Shown piece after piece: positions 50,708 to 62,800 of a DNA stretch of 64,000 nt; the first letter of the stretch is position 1; each line of letters opens with the position of its first letter. Source of the stretch: Hirudinaria manillensis (Eukaryota; Annelida; Clitellata; Hirudinida; Hirudinidae); assembly GCA_034509925.1 (NCBI GenBank), contig CM067526.1, positions 10,645,629-10,709,628 of the forward strand. The letters run 5' to 3'. Both the position numbers and the translations under genes were made by a program. Under the pieces are notes generated by a model, which did not search any database, was not told where the DNA came from, and worked only from the letters and a program-made list of their open reading frames with translations.

Positions 50708-53521
50708 CTACGAATAGTTGCTGGCAATGTGTTCCAATAGTTTCTTCATAGCAATTAAGGCATCTTCATCTATCACGCCATTTTTCCTTTTTTCATAGCA
50801 GATCTATTTAATTCAAGAAAATTAATTAATGTAGACAAATTAAAATGAATGTATTATTTTTAAAATTCCACTTACTTCCTCTATACCACATTCATTCATT
50901 TCACGATTTAGAAGTTTTTGCGAATATATGAAAAGACTGCTTAGTATTTTTCGGCTTAAGCTTTCGTTTAAATTGTTTTGGATGAAATCCCATAAAATAC
51001 GTGCCACACGTGGTTGTAAGATCTAAAAATTTATCGATAATTATTAAGTGTTTCTTAAAGTTCATACCAGTTTTAAAACTTTTATGGGAAAGACATCTAA
51101 CGATGTGATGAAGAGGAATGCGACCGGGGCTCACTGACTGAAAATACATTGTAAATCATCAGAACAACATTCAGGCGAAAATTATTAAATTATTAAATTC
51201 CTACTGAATTCAAATCTTCGGAACCGTACTTGCTGAAGCCGATACTTAATAACTTCCTGGTACAGATGTTTAATGTTATCATTAGAATTTTTTAAACTAA
51301 TAATATTTAGATATTTTTAATCTTTAAACTATATAAATTAAAATTTAAATTAATCGATATAAACCTATCTTTTTAACTTACATGATAAAATCCCTTGTAC
51401 AATGACCATAATCTAGATATGCCAAAATCATGCTGTCAATGTGTAATATTGTATTATAATACAATTGCTTTATTAATTAATCGTTGTAAATAATCCCTAA
51501 TTGACATACTCATATCTGAAACTGTAACGTGAAAATGATTCCAACAAGCACTGGAAATATTTTAAATCATGTTAATATTGATCTCTAATTAAATGTCGTC
51601 AATGCATTTAAATTATTTTAGGTCATATTCATCGTACTGCTTATTTTTTAATAATTAGATGAGATATATAAAACATTATGTTATCTCATCCGTTCCAATT
51701 TATTATCTTACATTTTCAAGCCTCGGCATTTGTTGAGCGGGTAATAGAAACGAGAGTTTGCGAGCGTCTATTAGAAAACCTATTTCCCGTATTATGTTGC
51801 GAACATAAGACTCAAAAGTTGGCAGCCACGAATCTCCAATCCTACAATAAATCTATAAAAAAAATAAAACAATTAACATTGAATATGATACTTCATAGTA
51901 TCACAAAAATTTGTTTGCAGTCGTGATACCTTGAAAAAAGGATGCCCACGAGCCCACGATACAATGAATATGTTTTCTAACCTCACCAATAGATGATTTC
52001 ACTTCTTTCAATTCGTTCTGAGTTGGCCAAAACAATGGCCCATCATAACGACCATCATACCCAAAAATTGCCCCGAATCTTTTCCACTTTTTGCACTTCA
52101 TAATTTTGTTTCTGCATTCATTCCTTCATTTAATAAAAAAAAAACAAAAATTGAAAGAAACGTAGTAAATCAATAAAATGATGAATATGTTTACGTCATT
52201 AATCGCTGGAATGATATGTCACAGTTGTCTAATTTGGACATCTTGGAGAGCACAGTTGGCAAATTGAGTTGTAATTCTTCGCTTATGGTTCCATCGTTTG
52301 GCAGCAAATCGGATATGTCTAACGTTCTAAAAACACGACCACATGGTAATTAATTAAGTCAGTTTAAATTTATAATTAAGCAATTATGTTTTACTTCAAT
52401 TGATTCATGGAACTCAAAATGTCAAGGAATAACTCGTTGTAATTTGCCGTTACACAATAGAGTGACAAAACTCTAAGTTTTCTGAGACTAGTTAAAGACT
52501 TAAGTGTAAAATCGGCGATGGAGTCATTTTCTATCTTGACCTCTTCCAATGTGTAAGAAAATCTAGAAAAATTTATGTTTAATTGACCATTGAACAGGCG
52601 AGTATATTCTTCATAATATGGAGTTCTTCTTAAAAACAATTTCTTGAGTCTCGGGAATCGAGCGTTTAAAAAGCTTTCAATATTTCTAAAATTCCAATAT
52701 TAAAGGATATCAAAAACGTGATATGAAAAATTTAATTTAAACAGATATATAATATTTATTATTACTACACTATTGTTTTTACACCAAATGAACAAACTGT
52801 ATAAATCGAACCTGCTATTGTAACTTATTTCTAATATTTCAATTGTGGACGCCATTTCATAAAGATACGGCATGCAATCTGATAATTGATGTATTACAAC
52901 GGAAAGAGATTTAAGGGGGTATGTTATTTGGTTCAAGTTGTAAAAGATACAATATGGAAATACATCATCCCTCCTTAAAAGGTGAAGGTTAATATTTTGC
53001 CAGCCGAGAACATCTCGGTAAGGCAGCATTGGTATCAAATACCGCTTTTTAATGTACCATCTTATTTCTTTACTCTTGTAAATGATTCTCTCAAATAAAG
53101 AAGTGGGGAGTAACTGTTTTCTGGGACTACGAAAATCTGCAAAAAAAGCAGAAATTAGTCGATGCATACGTAAACTAGGACACTCTCAAAGTTTAGTTGT
53201 GCCATATAAAACTTGGAGGTGAAGATGCGTGCGTGTACTGTTGCTGATTTAAAACGTTTGGCGGGAGGCCAAAAACTTGAAGGAATGAAGCAGTGTCAAA
53301 TATTCATTCATTTATTGACGTGATAGAAAATGCAATAATAATCATAAATATCGCAAATAATTATTATACAAAAGCTTCTATCTGCATCGAATTAAATTCT
53401 AATCCCCAATCTACTTATTACAAAACAAACCTTTTAATCTGTCACAAAAGATTTCCTTAAAGTTGATGACAATGTGTTCTAACAAGCAATTTTGCATAGT
53501 TTTAACTTTGCTCACGTCCAT
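50708..53521 (-). CDS. ZYG-11/ZER-1-like LRR protein, copy 2 (diverged)
   Basis: Exons (transcript order): 53521-53431, 53136-52812, 52685-52395, 52326-52195, 52111-51982, 51852-51712, 51550-51510, 51432-51382, 51296-51205, 51129-51068, 51022-50876, 50803-50708 (TAG). The frame is open throughout, about 532 residues. It differs from copies 0 and 1 by many replacements in exons 2, 3, 5-10 and 12: for example PMLPYRDVLG, a different exon 3 loop, and three extra codons in exon 5 (FGYDGRYDGPLFWP). Exons 9 and 10 use another donor/acceptor pair (A/GTAGGA and GTGAG/CCCCG), again in frame. Preservation of frame despite divergence argues for a functional gene. Confidence 0.66.
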
Positions 53522-54349
53522 TATCTTTTATTTTCCTCAAAATTTTCTAAAATTCAAAGTCTGGTTTCTATTAGTGCATTATTTTCAACAACTTTAAATC
53601 GATGTTATTTAAAATTTTACGAATAATAAATTTTCAAATATTTACATTACTGTTATTGTTCAATGGTTCTTACTCCGATATTGATTTAATTTAATTTCTA
53701 TTTAATTAAACCTTGATTCCTTAAATCTGTTTGTTTTAGGAAGATTAAATAAGCTTAGTTATGAATGACCTTCTAGGATGATGTCGAATGACATTCAGAA
53801 GTATCGCCCTGGTCAGGCGGAAAATTCGCAGGGAATCGTTCTTAATGTTGTGGATCTCCGCAGTAATCGATGAATCGCTCTAGGAAGAATCTTTGACGAA
53901 TCTCTCACCGACAAGAGGGTGAAGGGCGCCATATTTCAACAAACCATCAAGTGACAGCAAGCGATCGAGGCGGCACTACTGCTTAGGAGGTTCAAGGTGT
54001 GGTTACACCAGTTCGTGCTATGATTGATTCCAATTTACAAAACTTCAGCAAACTTATATGTCATTGCCATGGCTTCTGGTTTCTATTTTATCAGATTTTA
54101 TATAGAAGTTGCTATAGAAGTGAGTGTTAGGGTGAAAATATTTTTAAGGCTCGAATACATTGTCGCGGAATAATTAAGTTTTACCACGAACCAATTTGGT
54201 ATTTCGTGCATATCGGAAGAATATATATACATATTTGCATGAATTTGGTTTAATAAACTGCTTATTAATAATTACTGTCGTTTTAAATTTTGTAAAAAGT
54301 ATTATTTGCAAATGTTATTTTAAGAGTAACTTGTGATTTGCTTTTTCAG

Positions 54350-54782
54350 TTTTAAATTGTCCTGAAGAAATATGCACTAACGATTGTTCAGTTTCTGGCT
54401 TCTTGTTCGATAATAACAATTGCAATACCTGTCTCTGCAACAATCCGTGTGCTGAAGTAATGATCGGGCCATTTTATTTGTTATGGTTAGTAATTAACAA
54501 TGTCGAACGCTTACTAATTTTAAAGCGTATTTCAGAGATGTAGTTGATTTAACAAATAGACTGACCAGTCAGTCTGCATTAAGACCGTTTTATATCGCAA
54601 CTATTTAAATATTTTTTGTTTTAAACAACCGACTTTAATAGTTTAATTTTAGCTGTGTTACATATCAGTGTATTTGCATATATTGTTGTAATTTTCAGCT
54701 TCAATGCCCTAACGGATGCGCCATGTGGACTGCATCGTCCTTCGAAGAACCAAACTATGAATGCAAAAAAGATGAAAACTAA
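54350..54782 (+). pseudogene. Antistasin-like exons 4-5 only, unit 3
   Basis: Exon 4 54350-54456 and exon 5 54699-54782, frames intact, one replacement next to a knot cysteine (EICTND for ETCTND). Exons 1-3 are missing. The fragment and its flanks are exactly 15974 bp from unit 1, with no indel between. Confidence 0.8.
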
Positions 54783-55439
54783 AGCATTCATAATATTTTG
54801 AAATATTTTTACGAATTACGAATAACATATTAAATATAATTGCCTGATTATTATATTAATAAAAGTTTAATTAAATTCTGGCAATACCTGCTCAGGTTAA
54901 CATTTTCGTAACAAATGATGATAAATTCAACGGAATTTAAACCGCATTTATTTAAGATATATAAAATCTTAAATAAAAATATCTTCAAATCTCAGAGTGC
55001 AGCCATCTTTGTACCGAATAAAACATATGGCAAAAAATTGATTAATGTTCATTTAAACTCGAAAAAATATTGTAATTGTGAATATGTGTCATACTTATTA
55101 CATAAAGGGCTGGCAAACATTTTTTCAATTAAACCTTTTCAGCTCCTTTCAACATTAGGCTGGGATGGAACGTTAGAATTTACAATGATTTAATCGCAAT
55201 TTATTTCAGCGCTTATGTGCAGATTTCATGGCAATCCATACAGCCCTCTAAAGCTTCTTGAATTTTCCTGGCTAATTCAGGATATGATTCGAGCTGTTAT
55301 ATTATAAAAAGTCTTTAAGGATTGCCCACTCAATATGCCTCCTATTTCGGGTAGAAATTTTTTGATCACATAAATGGATTGTTGGTTAGTAAAAAAATAA
55401 ATAAACTTTAATAGGATCAACAAATCTCAAGATTGAAAA

Positions 55440-58028
55440 TATTGTATCGTGCCATCGGAGGATAACTAGTCGAGAACTACGGTTTCGGTAATCTTATCAG
55501 CTTATCACAAGATCAGGAAATGAGCTTCATCCGTGTTCATCATGGATGATCTTCGAGAAGTATTTTTAGAATACGCTATCGGAGTGCTGATGGAACAACA
55601 GCTCCCATTCCAAGAAAAATTACTCCTTCATGCACAGAAAGGTCTCTAGCACGACTGTTGAAGGCATGCATCAGTGATCCAGTTCGAAAGTCTGGCCATC
55701 TCCCTGAATTCACATTGTATTTCAGGTACAGGCAACTTCGAAGCAATAACTCTGGATAATGCATCGGCTTGTCCAAAGCGGCTCGCCTTTCTATACTCAA
55801 TTTTGAAGTCGTAACTAAGTAGGGTAAGCTCTCATCTTTGCAACCGATTCGCTGAATGAGCGAAAACGGCTGTCTTCGATCCAGCGATTTAAAGCAGGGG
55901 TTTGCGTTTCGTCAACGGTAAGAGGCGTCGTTCATATACATGTAGGTATCAATGGAATTTCCTAACACCGAAAACCAATGCGAGAGCTTCTCTTTCAATC
56001 TGCCCGTAGTTTTGTTCTGCTGTTGTCAGGCTTCTTCCAGCATGTGCTATGGCCTTTTCCGTGTCGTTCGGAAATTGGTGCGAGATCACAGCACCTAATC
56101 CATACTTACGTACATCAGCAGTAACCACGACGTCGATTTCAGGTCTGAAATGCGTGACGATCAGATCTGTCTGTAGCAGTTTGTTGAAAACCACCTGATG
56201 CTCATCAGTCCACAAAAATTTTTCTTTCTTCTCCGGGTCATCCAGAAGTCCTCTCATGGATCGCATCTCTGGAACAAAAGAAGAGTAAATATTAATCATG
56301 CCCAAGAAGTATTTTAATTGCTTCTTGTCCTTGGGCGACGGCATTTTGGCAGTCGCATGTATTTTCTCTGGATCTGGTCGACGTCCATCCTTGCAAATCA
56401 TATTTCCCAGGAGTTTGATCTCTTTCTTCTCCAACGAACACTTCTCCATTCGAACGCGGAATCCACATTCTGCGATCCTCTTCAAAAAAGCATGGATTGT
56501 GCTCCTCCAGTGATGTAGCAGTTACGATGATGTCATCCAGGTAAGCTGCACAATTTCATTTTCATTTCATTTATTCGAGACGAACGAAGGGACTAGGCCT
56601 CTGACACGTTCCGAAAAACAAAAAAAGAGCAAATAAAACATAAACAATCTTTCAATCCTGGGAGCATGCAGTCCATAGCCTCTTGAAAAATGCCGGGTGC
56701 GCACTTGACTCCTGTCAGGGTAGTGTCTGGTACTGGAATAGTCCCCTGTGTGTGTTGACAGTTACTAATTCTTTGAATCTTTATTGACTTCCATCTGCAG
56801 ATACGCACCTACCAATTCAATTTGAGTGAACTATGCGCCCTGGTTCAGGTGAGAGAAGATTTCTTCAGGGATCGGCAGTGGATGTCTGTGTGTCTCAAAT
56901 GAATCATTCAGGCCTGTCTTTATGTCGGCGCAGTTCCATTCTTCTTGTGCATTATAACTATAAAATATTATGTGCAGCCTAATAACTGTAACCTACTTTC
57001 TTCAAGAATCCTGCGTGCACGAGACGATCCAGTTCATCATCCACGGCTTTCTCCATAACGAAGGGAATCTTCCTTGGCCTGCAGAAGATTGGGCAGCTTC
57101 CTTCCTTCACCTTGAGCTCTGCCTTCTTTTTGGTGCATCAGCCCAATGAAGACGTCCTCCTTGAAGACGTCAGGATATTCATCCAACAATTGCTTTGCCA
57201 GATCCCATACCTCAACTAGTTTGCGTTCCACTTGACAGATAGCATTGAAGGCTTTTGGAAATGGTGGTCACTAATCGCACGACGCTCGGAACCTCTTCGA
57301 TGATTTCGCTAGCATGTTCACATTCTCAGAGTAGCTTATGAAGTCGAAATCTTAAATTCTACACTTGAATTGCATTGCAACGCCGTCGGAAGAGACTAAC
57401 CTACTCTCCAAACAGTGACTCTAGGATCTCCCTGATTTTATCGTACTTCAGCTCTTTTGTTGTCTGCGGTCGGATCTAGTCCCTGAGGAGATTGTACATC
57501 GCCGTGGCGAGTTTCGTGACGAAAATTCTAGCTCTGTCTTCATCGGACAGTCGTGATCCGTGAGGAGTCACTGCGTTTTCAAATCGTTCTATCCAAGATG
57601 TGAATGTGCCACAACATTCGGCGTCAAACTTGAACATTTGGGTCTTGCTGATCAATTCCGTGATTAGTTCTTCCCCCTGGCGATTTGTGGAGTTAGATAC
57701 ATTTACCTTCTCCAACAGTTGCACCGACACGTCATATCTCCTCCTAGACTCCTCATCTCGAAGACGATTTTCTTCATCGCGGCAGCGATTTTCTTACAGA
57801 AACATCGTCATCAACGAAATGAGTTTATCCTCTGATCCCATTCTCGTCGCCAAATATATTGTATCTTGCAATCGGAGGATAATTAGTCTAGAAATATGAT
57901 TTCGGTAACTTTATTAGCTAATTGCCAGATCACGAAAAGAGCACGAGCGGAATAGCCGCAATGCCATTTATAGCGGTCTTACATAATAGAATGCCGCGCT
58001 CCATTCCAATTGGTGCTCCACCACAACA
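55440..58028 (-). mobile_element. Decayed Ty3/gypsy element, unit 3
   Basis: 5' LTR 57857-58028 and a truncated 3' LTR (from 55440), with the same deletion joint as unit 1. RT end/RNase H piece 56485-55949, RT start 56808-about 56640, gag 57730-57476. It carries the same 95-bp-class insertion in the RT as unit 1 and no protease or integrase. Nearly identical to unit 1. Confidence 0.85.
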
Positions 58029-58359
58029 GAAAATCGTTTCTGCTGCAAAAAAAATTCCATCCAACAGCCACTCGTCTACTGATTGCGAATCTAATACTTT
58101 CAGCAGAATACCATAAAGTATTTCATCTGAAATCAGCTCTCCATTCCTAATAAAGTTTTCACAAACAATTCCTACTTCTAAGCATAATAAAACTATTTAT
58201 TAAACAAAATTTTTTGAGAAATACAACTGACATGATATAGAATGTAAAGTCAAAGCAAAAGGTAACAGAACACGTAAACGGTCTTGTATTGGTTATATGA
58301 AACGCCTTTATTCAGCTTAAACTCACTGAACGCCATTCCGACATTTACTTAACATATGC

Positions 58360-59543
58360 CTAGTCAAGTGAAAGTATTTCAAAATGATTATCGGTGGATT
58401 TAATCGGCTTGCTGGCAATATGTTTCAATAGCTTCCTCATCCCAATTAAGTCATCTTCATTTATCACTCCAAGTTTAATTTTTTCATCGCTTATCTATTT
58501 AATTCAAGAAAATTAATTAATGTAGACAAATTAAAATGAATGTATTATTTTAAAAAAATCCACTTACTTCCTCTATACCACATTCATTCATTTCACGTTT
58601 TAGAAGTGTTTGCGAATATATGAAAAGACTGCTTAGTATTTTTCGGCTTAAGCTTTCGTTTAAATTGTTTTTGATGAAATCCCACAAAATACGTGCCACA
58701 CGTGGTCGTAAGATCTAAAAATTTATCGATAATTACTAAGTGTTTCTTAAAGTTCATACCAGTTTTAAAACTTTTATGGGAAAGACATCTAACGATGCGA
58801 TGAAGAGGAAAGCGACCGGGGCTCACTGACTGAAAATACATTGTAAATCATCAGAACAACATTCAGATGAAAATTATTAAATTATTCAATTCTTACACAA
58901 TACAAATCTTCGGAACCGTACTTGCTGAAGCCGATACTTAATAACTTCCTGGTACAGATGTTTAATGTTATCATTAGAATTTTTAAACTGACAATACTTA
59001 TATATTTTTAATCTTTAAACTATTTAAATTAAAATTTAAATTAATCGCTATAAACCTATCTTTTTAACTTACATAACAAAATCCTTTGTACAATGATCAC
59101 AATCTAGATATGGCAAAATCGAGCTGTCAATGTGTAATATTGTATTATAACACAATTGCTTTATTAATTATTCGCTGAAAATAATCCATAATTGACATAC
59201 TTATGTTGAAATCTGTAACGTGATAAAGATTCCAACAAGCACTGGAAATATTTTAAATCATATTAATATTGCTCTCTAATTAATTAATTAGGTAATGTTC
59301 ATCCGTAAGCCGTGATCCAACATCTTACTGTTTATTTTTTAATAATTAGATGAGATATATAAAATATTATGTTGTCTCATCCGTTCCAATTGATTATCTT
59401 ACATTTTCAAGCGTCGGCATTTGTTGAGCGGGTAATAGATACGAGAGTTTGTAAGCGTCTGCTAGAAAACCTATATCCGATACTACGTTGCTAACATAAG
59501 ACTCAAAAGTTGGCAGCCACGAATCTCCATTCCTGCAATAAAT
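58360..59543 (-). pseudogene. ZYG-11/ZER-1-like copy 3, frameshifted and interrupted by a gypsy element
   Basis: Only exons 6-12 are visible: 59543-59403, 59241-59201, 59123-59073, 58988-58897, 58821-58760, 58714-58568, 58494-58360. Exon 9 has lost one base in its T run (five T instead of six near 58979-58984 on the + strand), shifting the frame. In exon 12 a small deletion removes the usual stop, so translation would continue to a TAG at 58360, adding about 16 residues. Upstream, intron 5 is broken by the LTR at 59616. Exons 1-5 may lie beyond the element outside the window. Confidence 0.7.
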
Positions 59544-59615
59544 CTATAAAAGAAAAAATAATAAAACGATTAACATTGAATATGATACTTCATAGTATCA
59601 TCAAAATTATAGTAT

Positions 59616-59836
59616 TGTTGTAACCCGGGGTCTGATGAATTAATTAACGTAAGGATATCTTTATTGGTTTTAACTAATGGCAAATACGGCTGGACGATTT
59701 GGTCGATTGCTTGTCCCGACGGAACTGCCTAATGACTCGAATCGCTAGATACGACTTCGAAATAAAAGATTCTGAATATTAACTAAACTTAATTAATTAA
59801 TTATTTAATTAATTAATTAATGTCAGGGATCCAACA
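59616..59836 (-). repeat. 3' LTR of the gypsy element, 221 bp
   Basis: On the minus strand it starts TGTTGGATCCCT and ends CCCCGGGTTACAACA. The first 12 bases and the GACCCCGGGTTA block near the end are shared with the LTRs of the SAP-ORF element at 26.5-28.3 kb. The interior is AATT-rich. Confidence 0.88.
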
Positions 59837-59849
59837 TTACCCCCTCTTT
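59837..59849 (-). promoter_or_regulatory. Polypurine tract of the gypsy element
   Basis: AAAGAGGGGGTAA on the minus strand directly before the LTR. It overlaps the last bases of the pol stop codon. Confidence 0.85.
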
Positions 59850-62800
59850 AAATCTGTTCGTCCCGAACAGGCTGTTCTGTTTCTCCGTGATATTTTGCTA
59901 ATCGATTGCTGTGGACCACTTTCATTCTAGTCCTTGCTGATTTCTGTATGCGGTATACCACGTCGTTTATTTTCTTTATGATTCGGTATGGTCCTTCCCA
60001 ATCTTTTTGTAACTTTGGCGACTTCCCTTTTCTTCGTTGGGGGTTGTATAGCCAGACTAGTTCATCTTCTTTAAAACTTACATCATTGGCTTGCCTATCG
60101 TATCTCGCTTTGGCTTGATCGCTATTAACACTTATATTTTTCCGGGCAACCTGATGTGTGTCGGCAAGTGTATTTCTTAGGCTTGAAACGTAGTCACATG
60201 CCGACTTAGGTTCTTCTGCTCTTCCGAACATCATATCGGCAGGAAGACGAATCTCCCTCCCGAATGTCATTTTCGACGGACTGATTCCTGTCGTTTTATG
60301 CACGGCTGTCCGGTAGGCCATAAGGAAAAGTGGTAGGTATCTGTCCCAGTCATCTTGCTGTTCACTTACCATTTTTGACAAATACTGTTCCATGGTCCTA
60401 TTAAATCTCTCGACCATACCGTCCGATTGCGGATGTAATGCAGTGGTTCTTGTCTTATGGATTCCAAGGTTTTCGCATAGCTCTTGAAATATTTTCGACT
60501 CGAAATTCCTTCCTTGGTCCGAATGTAACTCTAATGGCACCCCGAATCGACTAATCCAATTATTTACGAGAGCATCAGCTACATTTTCCGCCTCCTGATT
60601 TGGCAGTGCAAACGCTTCAGTCCATTTGGTGAAGTAATCGCTGATCACTAAAATGTACCGATTTCCCTTCTTTGATGCAGGGAATGGTCCGGCAATATCC
60701 AAAGCTATTCTTTCAAAAGGTACTCCCACATTATAAGGTTGCATTAGACCTTTAGTCTTCTTTTGAGGTCCTTTACTGGTTGCGCAATTATTGCAATTCC
60801 TACACCACTCCTCAACGTCTTGTTTATAGTGCAACCAGTAAAACCTCTCCCTCACCTTCCTGATGGTTTTATTCACTCCCAGGTGTCCACCTGAGGTTCC
60901 GTTATGGAATTCTTGCAACACCTCAGAGACGCAAGATCTCGGAAGTACTATTTGAAGGTGATAGTCGGTGCCATCCTCTGTTTCCCACTTCCTATGTAGG
61001 AGTCCATTACTAATTCTCAAGGAATCCCACTGTGCCCAATAGGACTTAGTAACTTCTCCGTGCTCCGCTATCTGTTGCCAATCTGGTTTCACCCCAGCCT
61101 CCATCCACTGTAGTATGGGTGCAAGTGCTTCGTCTCTTAATTGTAGATCTCGTAACCCGCTTTCCGTCCAGGGTTCGGGAGCCGTGATACGAATTTGTCG
61201 ACATTCTTCGGTTTCCTGTTTTTTCTCTGCGTTGTTGCAGTGTCTGCAGTTAAGTGGACAAGGACGTCGTGATAGCGCATCAGCGTTGTTGTGTATTTGA
61301 CCTCTCCTGTGTTCAATATTGAACTGAAAACCCTGTAGTTTTTCAATCCACCTCGCCATCTGACCTTCTGGGTTTTTAAAGTTTAGCAGCCACCTCAGGG
61401 AGGCGTGATCCGTTCTTAGCAAAAACGGCTGGCCCAAAAGATATTTCTGGAAATGTTTCATGGATTCTACTGCTGCTAATAATTCTCTCCGGGTCACGCA
61501 ATAGTTCCTTTCCGCTTTAGACAGTGAGCGGCTATAAAATGCTAGAACTTTTTCTTCATTTTCAACTTGCTGGGAAAGAACTGCTCCGATTCCACAGTTA
61601 CTGGCATCTGTATCGAGGATAAAAGGTAATCCGGGAATAGGATATGCCAGGATCGGTGCCGTTGTCATAGCTTCTTTCAGATTATCAAATGCTTTTTCAC
61701 AGCTGTCGTTCCAGATAAATGGTTTGCCTTTTACAGTAAGCTCATGAAGGCTTTTTGCGATGTTTGAAAAGTTGGCAATAAATCGTCTGTAATAGGTACA
61801 AAGTCCTAAGAAGCTTTGAAGTTCCTGGATATTTTTGGGTACAGGCCAATTTTTTACTACCTCGACTTTATCTGGATCTGTACTAACACCTTCAGAAGAC
61901 ACGATATGGCCAAGGTATTTGACTTCTTTTTTAAAGAGTGAGCATTTCTTTGGACTCAGTTTCATGCCTGCCTCTCTAATCCTACTAAATACTTCTCGGA
62001 GGTTGTCTAAATGTTCTCCAAATGTTTTTCCGACAACAATTATGTCATCCAAATATACTAGGCATACTTTCCAATTGAGTCCCCTTAGTATATGTTCCAT
62101 TAATCTTTCAAACGTCGCTGGGGCATTGCATAGCCCGAACGGCATGACAGTGAATTGCCATAGTCCTTCACCTGTCGAGAAAGCCGTTTTTTCTTTATCG
62201 TCAGGATGTAACTCCACTTGCCAGTAACCACTTTTGAGATCTAATGTGGAAAAAATTTTTGATCCCGAGAGAGTGTCTAAAGTGTCATCGATTCTAGGTA
62301 AGGGGTAGCTGTCCTTAAGTGTCATTTCGTTCAGCTTTCTATAGTCGACACAAAAACGAAGTGATCCGTCTTTCTTCTTAACGAGTACCACCGGTGAGCT
62401 CCAGGGGCTATTTGACGGTTCAATAACCCCTTGGTCTTGCATTTCTTTTATCATTTCCTTGGCGTTTGCTCTTGTAGCTAAAGGAAGTGGACGGGGGTTT
62501 TGTCGAATGGGTTTAGCACCGGCCGTATTTATTTGATGTTGCACGAGGTTAGTCCTACCCAAAGGGCTGTCTTGTTCAGCCATTATATCCTGAAATTCGC
62601 TAAGCAGATTTTTCGCTTGTTGATAATCTTCTTTTTGTAGAGTTTTGTCTAAATCTTTCAGGAGATTGTCCATTAATGGTTTAGACATAGTATCCCTTTT
62701 GATATGCTTATTTCCACTTCCATCTAATGTTAATATGCGTTCCACGTTCCTGCAAAGTGCGATAGGTGTTCCTGCTTTGATCTGTTGTTCCTGGTCAGAT

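Larger units (their letters stand above)
25785..59600. repeat. Tandem array of four units of about 8 kb (antistasin exons / decayed gypsy / ZYG-11-like gene)
   Basis: Landmark starts recur in the same order: antistasin exon 4 at 26058, 38376, 46154 and 54350; old gypsy left LTR at 28879, 39466, 47243 and 55440; the last exon of the ZYG-11-like gene at 34717, 42435, 50708 and 58360. Unit spacing is 7.7-8.3 kb except the first (12.3 kb), which is enlarged by two later insertions. All units share the same gypsy insertion and the same target duplication, so the array formed after that insertion. Confidence 0.93.

Noticed and set aside
34717-59543. Selfish toxin-antidote locus analogous to nematode systems that use a ZYG-11-like antidote
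   Set aside because: No membrane segment in the ZYG-11-like proteins and no candidate toxin partner; only the family resemblance suggests it.
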